A stretch of 64,000 nt of DNA from an uncultured Clostridia bacterium (GTDB lineage: Bacteria; Bacillota; Clostridia; Christensenellales; UBA1242), in contig CALWKF010000001.1 of the NCBI GenBank assembly GCA_944381215.1, positions 1 through 64,000 of the forward strand. The letters are read 5' to 3'. Positions within the stretch are counted from its first letter, which is position 1, and the number at the start of each line of letters is the position of its first letter. A model generated the notes under the pieces. The model made no database searches. It worked only from the letters and a program-made list of their open reading frames with translations, and was not told the origin of the DNA. Positions 27,280-38,702 of this stretch are shown piece after piece. A program made the translations under genes and the position numbers.

Positions 27280-29424
27280 ATGAATAAAACTAAGTCAATT
27301 GCGATAATATTACCTTTTATATTGTGTATGCTCGTTCTGCTAACCCTTCTTGCAGGCTGTTCAGTCAGCACGCCTACGCTCACAGTCGACGGTTACACGG
27401 TTTCGTGGAATGCGGTCGACCGCGCCAGTGGGTACGAGGTCAACGTCGATAACGTAACCTTTACCACCACAGATAACGAGGTAAACCTAATCACGTACCT
27501 GCAAAAAGGCAATATTGCGAGCGTAAGAGTAAGGGCGATGTCCAATAACTTCTTGTACGGCTCTTCTTCTTACTCAAATTCGATTAGCATAACCGTGAGT
27601 GAGCAACGCCTCAGTACGCCGATTAATTTCGTTTTGGCGCAGAACGAGGACGAATTTGTGTTCAGTTGGGACGCAGTTGCAGGTGCACAACATTACTGCT
27701 TGCGTATTGTCGACGACTCGAACCAAGCGCAGTACTTTTATACCGACGACACGACCATTGATATTACAAACAAACTCGATAAATATGGCGAGCTTTACGC
27801 TACAGTCTTCGCTTATGCGGACAACATCAGCACACTTGCTCCCTCGGAATATTCCGCAACTATCGACTTTGTCAACCCTTCAATGCTTGACATCCCTACA
27901 AATGCAAAAATCGTGGCAAGTGGCAGAAATCTAACTTATTCTTGGGACCCTGTCGAGAATGCGGTGGGGTATAACGTTAGTGTCATAAATGGCGATAGTT
28001 ATTACACGACCAGCACAAGTTACACCTTGCATTCAGCAATTAATTCGGGCGAAGCAGTGTTTGTCTCAGTCCAGGCCGTTAGTGGCGACACAACCCTGCG
28101 TCTAAACTCTGCATACTCTGGCGTAAATGCCTACTACCCAGCAGGCTCTGCACAAAGCTACACTGGTAAAAACTTCACTTTTGGCGACGAAACCTTCGAC
28201 CTAGTTGCAGATAGTTATGACGAACTCGAAACTATTATTCACTTTGGCCTTTTCTATCGTATCGACAATATTAATTATTTCGTAAATTATAGTGGCTTTA
28301 ATGCAGGCACGTTGTATGTCGAGGGTGATGCCGACCGCGCTATCGAATCCTATGCCGAAATCAAAGCGCTGTCATACAATCGTCCCGCACGTACGATAAA
28401 CAACTACGGGATGTACAACTTGCAAATTACTAATTACTATAACCCAATTTACCCGACTGGTGTAGCGGAAGGGGATATCTATAACCACCAGAACCAAACC
28501 GTAACCCCCAGCTCCTTTACCGACACTCCTCGTGTTAGCGACTACGACGACTTTAAAATCAACGAGCGCACACGTACTATGACTGTTTACACTAGCGACC
28601 AACTTTACTACGCAGTAGAATATGGTTGCAAGCCTGTATTCCCCGAGGGCAATTCTCCCGCTGAGCAGGCTTACGACAGAGCCAAGGAAATTTTGCGTGA
28701 AATCATCGACGACTCAATGACCGATTACGAAAAAACCCTCGCAATTTACGATTGGATAAGTTTTAATGTCGCTTACGACTACAACCTCCTAGAATTCGTG
28801 GATGAAATTAGCATCAGCGAGGCCTACAACTACCGCGACTTCTATGTCGAGGGCGTGCTCTTCGATAACGGGCAGGCTGTCTGCGACGGAATTTCCAAGA
28901 CTTTCGCACTGCTCGCAAACATTGAGGGTATCGAGTGCTACAAGGTTACTGGCATGACCTCCGGCGGTGGCCACGCTTGGAACAAGGTTAAACTCGACCT
29001 AAACGACGACGGCGAGACTGAGTGGTATTGCGTTGACACAACATCTACTTGGGGCGACCTCGTACAAATGGACCGCGAGCAAAATATCTATACCGAGTAC
29101 CTTGCTCACACCATGTTTTTGGTAACCGACCAGTTTTTAACTAACAACGACCACACCGAGACCAGCCCGCTTACCGATGTTGCCGTTACCGAATGGGACT
29201 ACTACGAAAACACACTTTACGACGGCGTTAACTCGCTCTATGTAACTAACCTATTTGAAGCTTATTCAGTTGTAGACTATATACTAACCAACAAGCTCGA
29301 CCACTTCGAGATTAAGGCAGGAGGTATAGGTGTTAGCGCTGTCGAGAGCGAACTTCCCACCCTCAAAAACGATGGCTACGCTATTTTAAGAATGAATAAT
29401 ATATATATTATATATAGGATATAG
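27280..29424 (+). CDS. Lipoprotein with FN3-like modules and a transglutaminase-like domain
   Basis: A 714-residue exported protein. Residues 1-26 form a lipoprotein signal ending in the lipobox LLAGC. Three FN3-like modules follow (about 30-290), each with the W.(A/P)V..A.(G/H)Y pattern also found in the giant protein. A linker leads to a transglutaminase-like papain-fold domain (about 470-610) with a complete catalytic triad: Cys535 (AVCDGISKTFALL), His565 (GGGHAWNKV) and Asp586 (CVDTTST). Such domains in bacterial surface proteins act as peptidases or crosslink/cyclise peptides; the actual reaction here is unknown. The start is clear after AAAGGAGC. A terminator follows 60 bases after the stop. 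Confidence 0.9.
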   Translation: MNKTKSIAIILPFILCMLVLLTLLAGCSVSTPTLTVDGYTVSWNAVDRASGYEVNVDNVTFTTTDNEVNLITYLQKGNIASVRVRAMSNNFLYGSSSYSNSISITVSEQRLSTPINFVLAQNEDEFVFSWDAVAGAQHYCLRIVDDSNQAQYFYTDDTTIDITNKLDKYGELYATVFAYADNISTLAPSEYSATIDFVNPSMLDIPTNAKIVASGRNLTYSWDPVENAVGYNVSVINGDSYYTTSTSYTLHSAINSGEAVFVSVQAVSGDTTLRLNSAYSGVNAYYPAGSAQSYTGKNFTFGDETFDLVADSYDELETIIHFGLFYRIDNINYFVNYSGFNAGTLYVEGDADRAIESYAEIKALSYNRPARTINNYGMYNLQITNYYNPIYPTGVAEGDIYNHQNQTVTPSSFTDTPRVSDYDDFKINERTRTMTVYTSDQLYYAVEYGCKPVFPEGNSPAEQAYDRAKEILREIIDDSMTDYEKTLAIYDWISFNVAYDYNLLEFVDEISISEAYNYRDFYVEGVLFDNGQAVCDGISKTFALLANIEGIECYKVTGMTSGGGHAWNKVKLDLNDDGETEWYCVDTTSTWGDLVQMDREQNIYTEYLAHTMFLVTDQFLTNNDHTETSPLTDVAVTEWDYYENTLYDGVNSLYVTNLFEAYSVVDYILTNKLDHFEIKAGGIGVSAVESELPTLKNDGYAILRMNNIYIIYRI

Positions 29425-29483
29425 GGCACAAAATTTGCCTTCAATATGCAAAAATTTAAAAATCTAAATTATCAATATTACAT

Positions 29484-29514
29484 TTGAAAAGGCCCCAAAA
29501 AGCCTTTTCTTTTT
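29484..29514 (+). terminator. Terminator after the transglutaminase lipoprotein
   Basis: AAAAGGC pairs with GCCTTTTC and is followed by TTTTTG. It isolates the rRNA unit from the upstream protein gene. Confidence 0.75.
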
Positions 29515-29606
29515 GTAGTTTTATGGACACACACGGTAGAGTGTCCTAAAATCTAGCAAAAATCGCAAAATTTTTCACTTTTTTAATATTTTTTTCGAAA
29601 AAGTAG

Positions 29607-29635
29607 TTGACGGTTTCGAATTATATTGCTATAAT
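29607..29635 (+). promoter_or_regulatory. rRNA promoter directly upstream of the 23S gene
   Basis: TTGACG (29607-29612), 17 bases, TATAAT (29630-29635) with an extended -10 TG. This is one of the strongest promoters in the window. The leader (about 29642-29885) contains the boxA-like TGATCTTTGACAA (29693-29705), seen before rRNA genes and used for antitermination. Confidence 0.85.
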
Positions 29636-29885
29636 GTCCAAGTATCATCGCTCGAGTGCGAGAGTTGATACGCGGTCAATCGACCGCCAGTGTGATCTTT
29701 GACAACTGAATAACTGATTATTGAATTAAGAAATTTTCTTAACACAATATTCTACGAAATAGTGTAATATGTAATTTTTCACAAATACAAAATTATGCTA
29801 AGTTTTTTAACAGAACAAATGCTAATGCAATTCCTATATATTATTATAGGGATGCCAGAACGCAAAATAGCAATTCGATGTATAC

Positions 29886-32803
<2,918 letters not shown>

Positions 32804-32871
32804 GATTGGGAAAAAATCGAATGATTGTTCCCACACGATTAGCTATTGTTAAAAAATTCTGTGATATTGTG

Positions 32872-32900
32872 TTGACAAAGTTAAATAAATTTGATATATT
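32872..32900 (+). promoter_or_regulatory. Promoter between 23S and 5S genes
   Basis: TTGACA (32872-32877), exactly 17 bases, TATATT (32895-32900), with TG at 32892-32893. It could drive the 5S gene separately from the 23S transcript. Confidence 0.6.
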
Positions 32901-32934
32901 AGTTATACAGTTGTGAAGTTCACACTGAGCCATT

Positions 32935-33051
32935 TCCGGTGATTATAGCGAAGGGGTCCCACCTGTTCTCATTCCGAACACAGCAGTTAAGCCCTTCTGC
33001 GCCGAGGATACTTGGCGGGTAGCCGCCTGGGAAATTAGGACGTTGCCGGAT
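32935..33051 (+). rRNA. rrf: 5S ribosomal RNA
   Basis: About 117 bases. The terminal stem TCCGG.../...CCGGA closes the molecule. The conserved segments GGTCCCACCTG, CATTCCGAACAC and AGTTAAGC are present. It follows the 23S gene by about 130 bases and is followed by a terminator. Confidence 0.95.
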
Positions 33052-33056
33052 TCTAT

Positions 33057-33092
33057 TACCGATTACGACATTAGTTGTAGTCGGTTTTTTAT
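33057..33092 (+). terminator. Terminator of the rRNA unit
   Basis: ACCGATTACGACA pairs with TGTAGTCGGT (with G-U pairs), followed by six T residues. Confidence 0.85.
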
Positions 33093-33165
33093 TTTGTTTA
33101 GGTGGATTTATTACTTCAAGTTTAGTAGCATATCCGCCCTGAAATTGATTTAAACTAGGTAAATG

Positions 33166-33194
33166 TAAAAAAATACACCATTATTTAGGTGTAC
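33166..33194 (-). terminator. Terminator after the glycosyltransferase gene
   Basis: On the minus strand TACACC (33193-33188) pairs with GGTGTA (33179-33174), followed by a run of seven T residues. Confidence 0.8.
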
Positions 33195-33204
33195 TTATAA
33201 TTTA

Positions 33205-34350
33205 TTATTTCGAGTGTTCAATAATAAAATCACAAATTTTTTGAGTTGAGTCTTTTGGGGCGAAAGAGGCGCAATTCTTTCGCATTCTTTCGAGTTTGTC
33301 TGGGTGATTCTGTAAGTCTTCTATAATTTTATGTAAAGACCTGAAATGCTTCATTTTAATAGAAATTCCCAGTTCTTCAAGATACAAGGCATTTTCTTTT
33401 TCGTTTATTCTCAAGTTTTCACGTGTAATAATGGGTAATTGCCTTGCGATCGCCTCGTTTAATGTGCTACAGCCTCCGCGCGATACTACACAATCACTCG
33501 CATCCATAACATCTACAATGTCATCGACAAAGCCATAGTTTACTACATTTTGTGCCTTGTACCGCTTTATGACTTTGTTTACTTTCGTTACATTTTTAGC
33601 GTTTTTGCTACCAACACTTATAATTTGAATGTCTAGCTTGTGTTTTAGTAAATGCTTTACTAACTTTGCGTTTTTACCAATTCCAAATCCACCGCCCATA
33701 AGCATAATAGTAAATTTATCTTGTATTCCTAATTTTTGGCGCAGTTCAGTTTTGTCTGTTTTAGGTCGTAAAAATTTTTCATTTATAGGGAAACCAACTG
33801 GCACGATTTTTGCAGTATCTTTTTCAAAACCTTCAGGGCAAAAACCTTTATCAATTAGTGCCCCATAACTATACATATCGGGAGATAAGATGTAATCACA
33901 AAGCCTACTGTACTCCCAAAACGGGTGGGGCAAGAAGTCGGTAAGGATTGAAAATAGTTTGATTTTATTACTAATTTGCTGTTTATTCTTTAAATAGCAG
34001 ACTAACGCACTCGCATAATTGGTAGTGCACACAATCGCATCAGGCGCATACTCTTCAATAACTTGTCTATTAGCCTCAGCCAAGGGCTTTAGTTCGTTTA
34101 AAAAGGAACCGCGATTCGTATTTTTATAGTTTTTCTTTTTACAACATGTCCAAATTGCGGAATAAATGTGGGGAATAAATTTGTAACATAATAAGTATCC
34201 CTTACTGTTAATTATAAATTTGCGCCTATTGGATGAGTAAATATCGTATATTTTATTTTCAATACCAGTTTCATCAAACTGCTTTGACAAAGCCCGTGCA
34301 ATACTATTATGCCCCTCGCCAGCGGTCATCGTTAGAATTAAAACTTTCAT
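33205..34350 (-). CDS. Processive diacylglycerol glycosyltransferase (UgtP/MGDG synthase family)
   Basis: A 381-residue GT28 enzyme. The N-terminal loop TMTAGEGHNSIARAL matches the family's acceptor-side S.G.GH..A motif. The MGDG-synthase-like N-terminal domain (residues 15-175) includes IVCTTNYASALVCYLK. The C-terminal donor-binding half has GFPINEKFL, MLMGGGFGIGK, VSRGGCSTLNEAIARQLP and an ExxxA-type ending. It is expected to add glucose or galactose from UDP-sugar to diacylglycerol at the inner membrane face, making glycolipid anchors. The start follows GAGGAAATT. The gene is alone, pointing away from rpoB. A DnaA-type box lies about 100 bases upstream. Confidence 0.9.
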   Translation of the reverse strand: MKVLILTMTAGEGHNSIARALSKQFDETGIENKIYDIYSSNRRKFIINSKGYLLCYKFIPHIYSAIWTCCKKKNYKNTNRGSFLNELKPLAEANRQVIEEYAPDAIVCTTNYASALVCYLKNKQQISNKIKLFSILTDFLPHPFWEYSRLCDYILSPDMYSYGALIDKGFCPEGFEKDTAKIVPVGFPINEKFLRPKTDKTELRQKLGIQDKFTIMLMGGGFGIGKNAKLVKHLLKHKLDIQIISVGSKNAKNVTKVNKVIKRYKAQNVVNYGFVDDIVDVMDASDCVVSRGGCSTLNEAIARQLPIITRENLRINEKENALYLEELGISIKMKHFRSLHKIIEDLQNHPDKLERMRKNCASFAPKDSTQKICDFIIEHSK

Positions 34351-34446
34351 AATTTCCTCGTAAAATTAAAAGTATGTATGTGGAAAGCTTTTGTAAAAAA
34401 TAAGGATATAAATCTATTTTTTATAAAAAGTACTAGAATTTAGCAG

Positions 34447-34455
34447 TTATCCACA
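34447..34455 (+). promoter_or_regulatory. Single consensus DnaA box
   Basis: TTATCCACA matches the DnaA-box consensus exactly and is followed by an AT-rich stretch. Only this one perfect copy is present between the glycosyltransferase and rpoB, so it is not an origin by itself. Confidence 0.45.
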
Positions 34456-34501
34456 GATATAATTATTTTAACATATGTATAGAAGTTTTGTCTAGCATAT
34501 C

Positions 34502-34530
34502 TTGCTTGTAATTTATAAAATTTGTATAAT
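34502..34530 (+). promoter_or_regulatory. Upstream promoter in the rpoB leader
   Basis: TTGCTT (34502-34507), 17 bases, TATAAT (34525-34530). Confidence 0.55.
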
Positions 34531-34665
34531 AGTGAAAGACCGTTTTGGACTTTCAAATTTGTGCTATTATGCTTTGTTTTTCGCAAAATATCGGGGAGAT
34601 TACTTTAATTTTTAGCCTTTATACATCAAACACGTGATTGTTTAGAGAAATTTTACTTTTTTATG

Positions 34666-34694
34666 TTGACAACAATTGCAATTTGTGTTATACT
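34666..34694 (+). promoter_or_regulatory. Main promoter upstream of rpoB
   Basis: TTGACA (34666-34671), 17 bases, TATACT (34689-34694). It lies 270 bases upstream of the rpoB start. A weaker -10 (TATAAT, 34871-34876) with a poor -35 lies nearer the gene. Confidence 0.75.
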
Positions 34695-34787
34695 ACTAGA
34701 ACTATTATATTCGTATATTGTAAATAATCGGGTGGTCAGGTTGAATTTGTCGAGAAAATTCGGTGTAATTTAATTGAATAATGTAGG

Positions 34788-34856
34788 GGCAACTATGCCT
34801 TTTTGGTGCTGTTTTATATAGCATTTTTTTGCTACGGACGGCACTTTTTCCACTTT
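34788..34856 (+). terminator. Possible attenuator in the rpoB leader
   Basis: An AGGGGC/GCCTTT hairpin is followed by GTGCTGT (34807-34813) pairing with ACGGCAC (34838-34844), an inner TAGCA/TGCTA stem, and then a T run. Transcripts from 34666 must cross this terminator-like structure to reach rpoB. It is either an attenuator or the end of a separate RNA of about 150 bases. Confidence 0.5.
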
Positions 34857-34964
34857 TATTTCTATATGTCTATAATACTCACTATATCATAAAGTATTCC
34901 ACTTGGCAACTAAATTTTGTTGCAAATTAAAAATTTTTAATTGTAAAACAAGGAGAATTAACTA

Positions 34965-37900
34965 ATGCCAGCAAACAATCAAACAAAAAAGACCTCACTG
35001 AATCTTAAAAAGATTATGTGTGGTAAGACCGAGCGTGTCTCTTTTGCAAGAGTTGAGGAGCCAATCGAGCTTCCATATCTCGCCGCAATTCAAAAGGACA
35101 CTTACAAGGAATTTTTGGAAAAAGGAATTGGTGAGACTATCGCTGAATTTTCTCCTATTGAAGATTTTAGCGGGAAGGCGGAACTGCATTTTCTCGACTA
35201 TTCGATCGACTACGATGCCGTAAAGTACTCGATTGACGAGTGCCGTAGGCGTGCGCTTACATACAGTGCACCGATTAGGGTAAATGCGCGCCTTATAAAC
35301 AAGGACACTGGTGAGGCAATCGACCAAAACGTGCTACTTGGTGATGTGCCTTTGATGACCAAGGACGGTTCCTTCTTAATCAGCGGTGTCGACCGTGTAG
35401 TAGTCAGCCAAATCGTGCGTAGCCCTGGCGTGTATTGTGAGAAAATTGACGACAAAAACACTGGTAAGACCACATTTACTGCAAAACTCAACCCGAACCG
35501 CGGTATGTGGCTCGAGTTTGAGCAAACCCAGCAGGACACTATCCGCGTAATCATGGACCGCTCCGTAAAGGTATCTGCGGGCATTTTGTTACGCGGTTTA
35601 GGCCTAGGCTCTGACAAGGAAATTGCAAAGCTGTTTGGAAACCACGAGTTGGTTTTAAATACTCTTGACAAGGAACCCCAAAAGACTGAGGAAGAGGCAC
35701 TACTTGAGTTGAGTAAGAAGTTAAAGCCTAGCGAACTTCCTAGTGCAGACGCAATTAGGACCCACATTTTCAACACTTTCTTTACTAACCTCCGCTATGA
35801 TTTAGCTAAAGTTGGTAGATACAAATTTAATAAAAAACTCAACCTCTGCAATCGTTTACCTGGGCTAACCCTTGCCGAAGAGATTACTCTTCCTGACGGC
35901 ACCGTTTACCCCGCTGGCACCGAGATTTCAAAGGAGCAGGCAAACGCTATTCAAAACGCAGGCGTAAATGAGGTTTGGGTGCAACTCGACAACGGCAAAA
36001 AGCACTTTATGCGCGGTAACAACCGCGTGGCTCTCGACGCACTTATTAAGTGCGAGCCCCGTGACTACGGTATTTACGAGTTGGTGCACTACCCGACATT
36101 GCAAGAGTTGTGGAAGGGGGCTAAGACCAAAGAGGCGAAACTCGAAATCGCAAAGGAAAATGCTGAGGCACTTATTAACCGCCATATCGTTATCGACGAT
36201 ATTTTAGCGGCTATTAGTTATTTGCTTGACTTGACCGACGGTATCGGCTCTGTTGACGAAATCGACCACTTGGCAAACCGTCGTGTAAGTAGCGTGGGAG
36301 AACTGATGAACATCGCCCTTCACTCAGGTATGGCTAAACTTGCCACTCTCGCTCGCGAAAGTATGCAGGGTCAAGACCTAACTCAAGCAACTCCTTCAAC
36401 TATTATTAATGCTCGCCATGTTAACAAGGCCTTCCTCGACTTTATGAAGACAAGCCCCTTATCTCAAAGCATGGACCAGGTAAACCCACTAAGTGAACTC
36501 ACGCAAAAGCGTAAGACCAGTGCGGTAGGCCCTCGCGGTGTCCGTAAGGAGCGCGCAGGCGTTGAGGTCCGCGATATTCACTACACCCACTACGGCCGTA
36601 TCTGTGCGATTGAGACCCCAGAAGGTCAGTCCATAGGTCTTATTAACTCGCTAGCAACTTATGCTCGCCTAAACGAGTATGGCTTTTTGGAGGCTCCTTA
36701 TAAAAAGGTCGACAAAAAAACTGGCAAGGTAACAAATGAGGTTGAGTATTTAATGGCCGATGTCGAGGAGCGCAACAAGATTGCTCCCGCAGTTGAGCCA
36801 CTTGATGCCGAGGGTAGATTTGTAAACAAGACCGTCGTATGTAGATACAAAGACCGCTTTATCGAAATTCCTAGGGAAGAGGTCGACTATGTCGATGTTT
36901 CTCCAAGGCAGATGATGTCGGTAGCGACTTCGTGTATTCCGTTCCTAGAAAACGACGACTCCGCGCGTGCACTACTTGGTAGTAACATGCAACGTCAGGC
37001 CGTTCCCCTAATTAGGACCGAGGCACCTATCGTAGGTACTGGTATTGAATACCGTGTAGCCCGCGACAGTGGCGCATTGGTACTTTCAGACTGCGATGGC
37101 GAGGTTAAGTATGTTGACTCTGCCGAGATTCGCATTCAAGATAACGAGGGCAAACTCCACACCCACCACTTAGTAAAATTTGCAAAGACCACAAAAGATA
37201 CCTGTCTAAACCAAAAGCCTATGGTTAAACTCGGCGACAAGGTCAAGGCAGGCGAGCCTATTGCAGACGGCTTGTCTACCTGCAATGGCGAGTTGGCACT
37301 GGGTAAGAATGTGCTAGTTGCCTTTATGAACTGGGAAGGATACAACTACGAGGACGCAATTTTGATTAACGAACGCCTCGTAAAAGAGGACGTTTACACC
37401 TCAATTACGCTAAAAGTCGAGGACATCAAGTGCCGTGCAACCAAACTCGGTAACGAGGAAATCACCCGCGACATTCCAAACCTTGGCGAAGATGCCTTGA
37501 AGAACCTCGACGAGAATGGTATTATCCGCGTCGGTGCCGAAGTGCGCCCTGGCGACATTTTGGTAGGTAAGGTTACCCCGAAGGGCGAGACCGAACTAAC
37601 CCCTGAGGAACGTTTGCTTCGTGCAATTTTCGGTGAAAAGTCCCGAGAAGTAAGGGATACCTCGTTGCGTGTTCAACACGGTAGAGGCGGTGTCGTAGTA
37701 GATGTACAGGTGTTTAGCCGTGCTAACAAGGACGAACTCGAGGCTGGCGTAAACATGCTAGTAAAAGTTTACATCGCGCAGAAGCGTAAATTGTCAGTCG
37801 GTGACAAGATGTCTGGTCGTCACGGTAACAAGGGTATCGTATCCCGCATTTTACCGAGCGAGGACATGCCATTTATGGCAAATGGACAGCCTGTCGATGT

Positions 37901-38693
37901 AGTACTTAACCCTCTAGGTGTGCCTAGCCGTATGAACATAGGTCAGTTACTCGAGGTGCACCTTGGCCGTGTCGCAAAAGTACTCGGCTGGAAGGTCGCA
38001 ACCCCCGTATTCGACGGTGCTACAGAACAGCAAATCAGTCAGTTATACCGCGAAAACGGGCTAGATGAGGATGCGAAAATGGTGTTATATGACGGCCGTA
38101 CAGGTGAGCCGTTTGATAACCGCGTAACAGTAGGTTACATGTACATGCTGAAGCTTACCCACATGGTAGATAACAAGATGCACGCCCGTAGTATTGGACC
38201 GTACGCACTCGTTACCGCGCAACCACTGGGTGGTCAGGCAATGTTCGGTGGTCAGCGTTTCTCTGAAATGGACGTTTGGGCACTCGAAGGTTACGGCGCT
38301 GCGAACTTGCTACAAGAAATGCTTACAATCAAATCGGACGATGTCGCTGGTAGGACCAAGGTTTACGAGTCTATTGTAAAAGGCCTGCCGATTGCCGAGC
38401 CAGGTATACCTGAATCATTTAAGGTATTAGTTAAGGAACTCGAGGCATTGGGACTAGATATCCGTATTTTAACCGAAGATGCTCGTGAAATCGATATGAG
38501 CGACCTAACTAACGACGAGGTCGAAGTGGCAATGGCTACTCGCGACCGCAACAACGAAACCAAAGATGTCGAGCTTAACTTTGACGACATCGAAGGCGAA
38601 TCAAGTGGCAGTATTATTAGCGAAAGCGAATTTAATGCCGAAAATGAAGACGCGTTTAACGCAGGCAACTTGTTTGATGATTTTGACGAATAG
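34965..38693 (+). CDS. rpoB: DNA-directed RNA polymerase subunit beta
   Basis: A 1,242-residue core RNA polymerase subunit. The family's blocks are all present: PGVYCE near 150, the rifampicin pocket (about 497-530), VEVRDIHYTHYGRICAIETPEG, the central GYNYEDAILINE and the C-terminal QPLGGQAMFGGQRFSEMDVWALE. Three rifampicin contacts differ from the usual residues: Ser502 (Phe514 in E. coli), Gln514 (His526) and Lys517 (Arg529). The C terminus ends in an acidic tail (FDDFDE). The start follows AAGGAG. rpoC begins nine bases after the stop and its ribosome site overlaps this stop codon, so the two form an operon. The usual upstream partners rplJ-rplL are not here but at 52 kb. Confidence 0.98.
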   Translation: MPANNQTKKTSLNLKKIMCGKTERVSFARVEEPIELPYLAAIQKDTYKEFLEKGIGETIAEFSPIEDFSGKAELHFLDYSIDYDAVKYSIDECRRRALTYSAPIRVNARLINKDTGEAIDQNVLLGDVPLMTKDGSFLISGVDRVVVSQIVRSPGVYCEKIDDKNTGKTTFTAKLNPNRGMWLEFEQTQQDTIRVIMDRSVKVSAGILLRGLGLGSDKEIAKLFGNHELVLNTLDKEPQKTEEEALLELSKKLKPSELPSADAIRTHIFNTFFTNLRYDLAKVGRYKFNKKLNLCNRLPGLTLAEEITLPDGTVYPAGTEISKEQANAIQNAGVNEVWVQLDNGKKHFMRGNNRVALDALIKCEPRDYGIYELVHYPTLQELWKGAKTKEAKLEIAKENAEALINRHIVIDDILAAISYLLDLTDGIGSVDEIDHLANRRVSSVGELMNIALHSGMAKLATLARESMQGQDLTQATPSTIINARHVNKAFLDFMKTSPLSQSMDQVNPLSELTQKRKTSAVGPRGVRKERAGVEVRDIHYTHYGRICAIETPEGQSIGLINSLATYARLNEYGFLEAPYKKVDKKTGKVTNEVEYLMADVEERNKIAPAVEPLDAEGRFVNKTVVCRYKDRFIEIPREEVDYVDVSPRQMMSVATSCIPFLENDDSARALLGSNMQRQAVPLIRTEAPIVGTGIEYRVARDSGALVLSDCDGEVKYVDSAEIRIQDNEGKLHTHHLVKFAKTTKDTCLNQKPMVKLGDKVKAGEPIADGLSTCNGELALGKNVLVAFMNWEGYNYEDAILINERLVKEDVYTSITLKVEDIKCRATKLGNEEITRDIPNLGEDALKNLDENGIIRVGAEVRPGDILVGKVTPKGETELTPEERLLRAIFGEKSREVRDTSLRVQHGRGGVVVDVQVFSRANKDELEAGVNMLVKVYIAQKRKLSVGDKMSGRHGNKGIVSRILPSEDMPFMANGQPVDVVLNPLGVPSRMNIGQLLEVHLGRVAKVLGWKVATPVFDGATEQQISQLYRENGLDEDAKMVLYDGRTGEPFDNRVTVGYMYMLKLTHMVDNKMHARSIGPYALVTAQPLGGQAMFGGQRFSEMDVWALEGYGAANLLQEMLTIKSDDVAGRTKVYESIVKGLPIAEPGIPESFKVLVKELEALGLDIRILTEDAREIDMSDLTNDEVEVAMATRDRNNETKDVELNFDDIEGESSGSIISESEFNAENEDAFNAGNLFDDFDE

Positions 38694-38702
38694 GAGTGAA
38701 AA

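Noticed and set aside
34351-34964. Replication origin next to rpoB
   Set aside because: Only one perfect DnaA box, no dnaA/dnaN genes and no box cluster.
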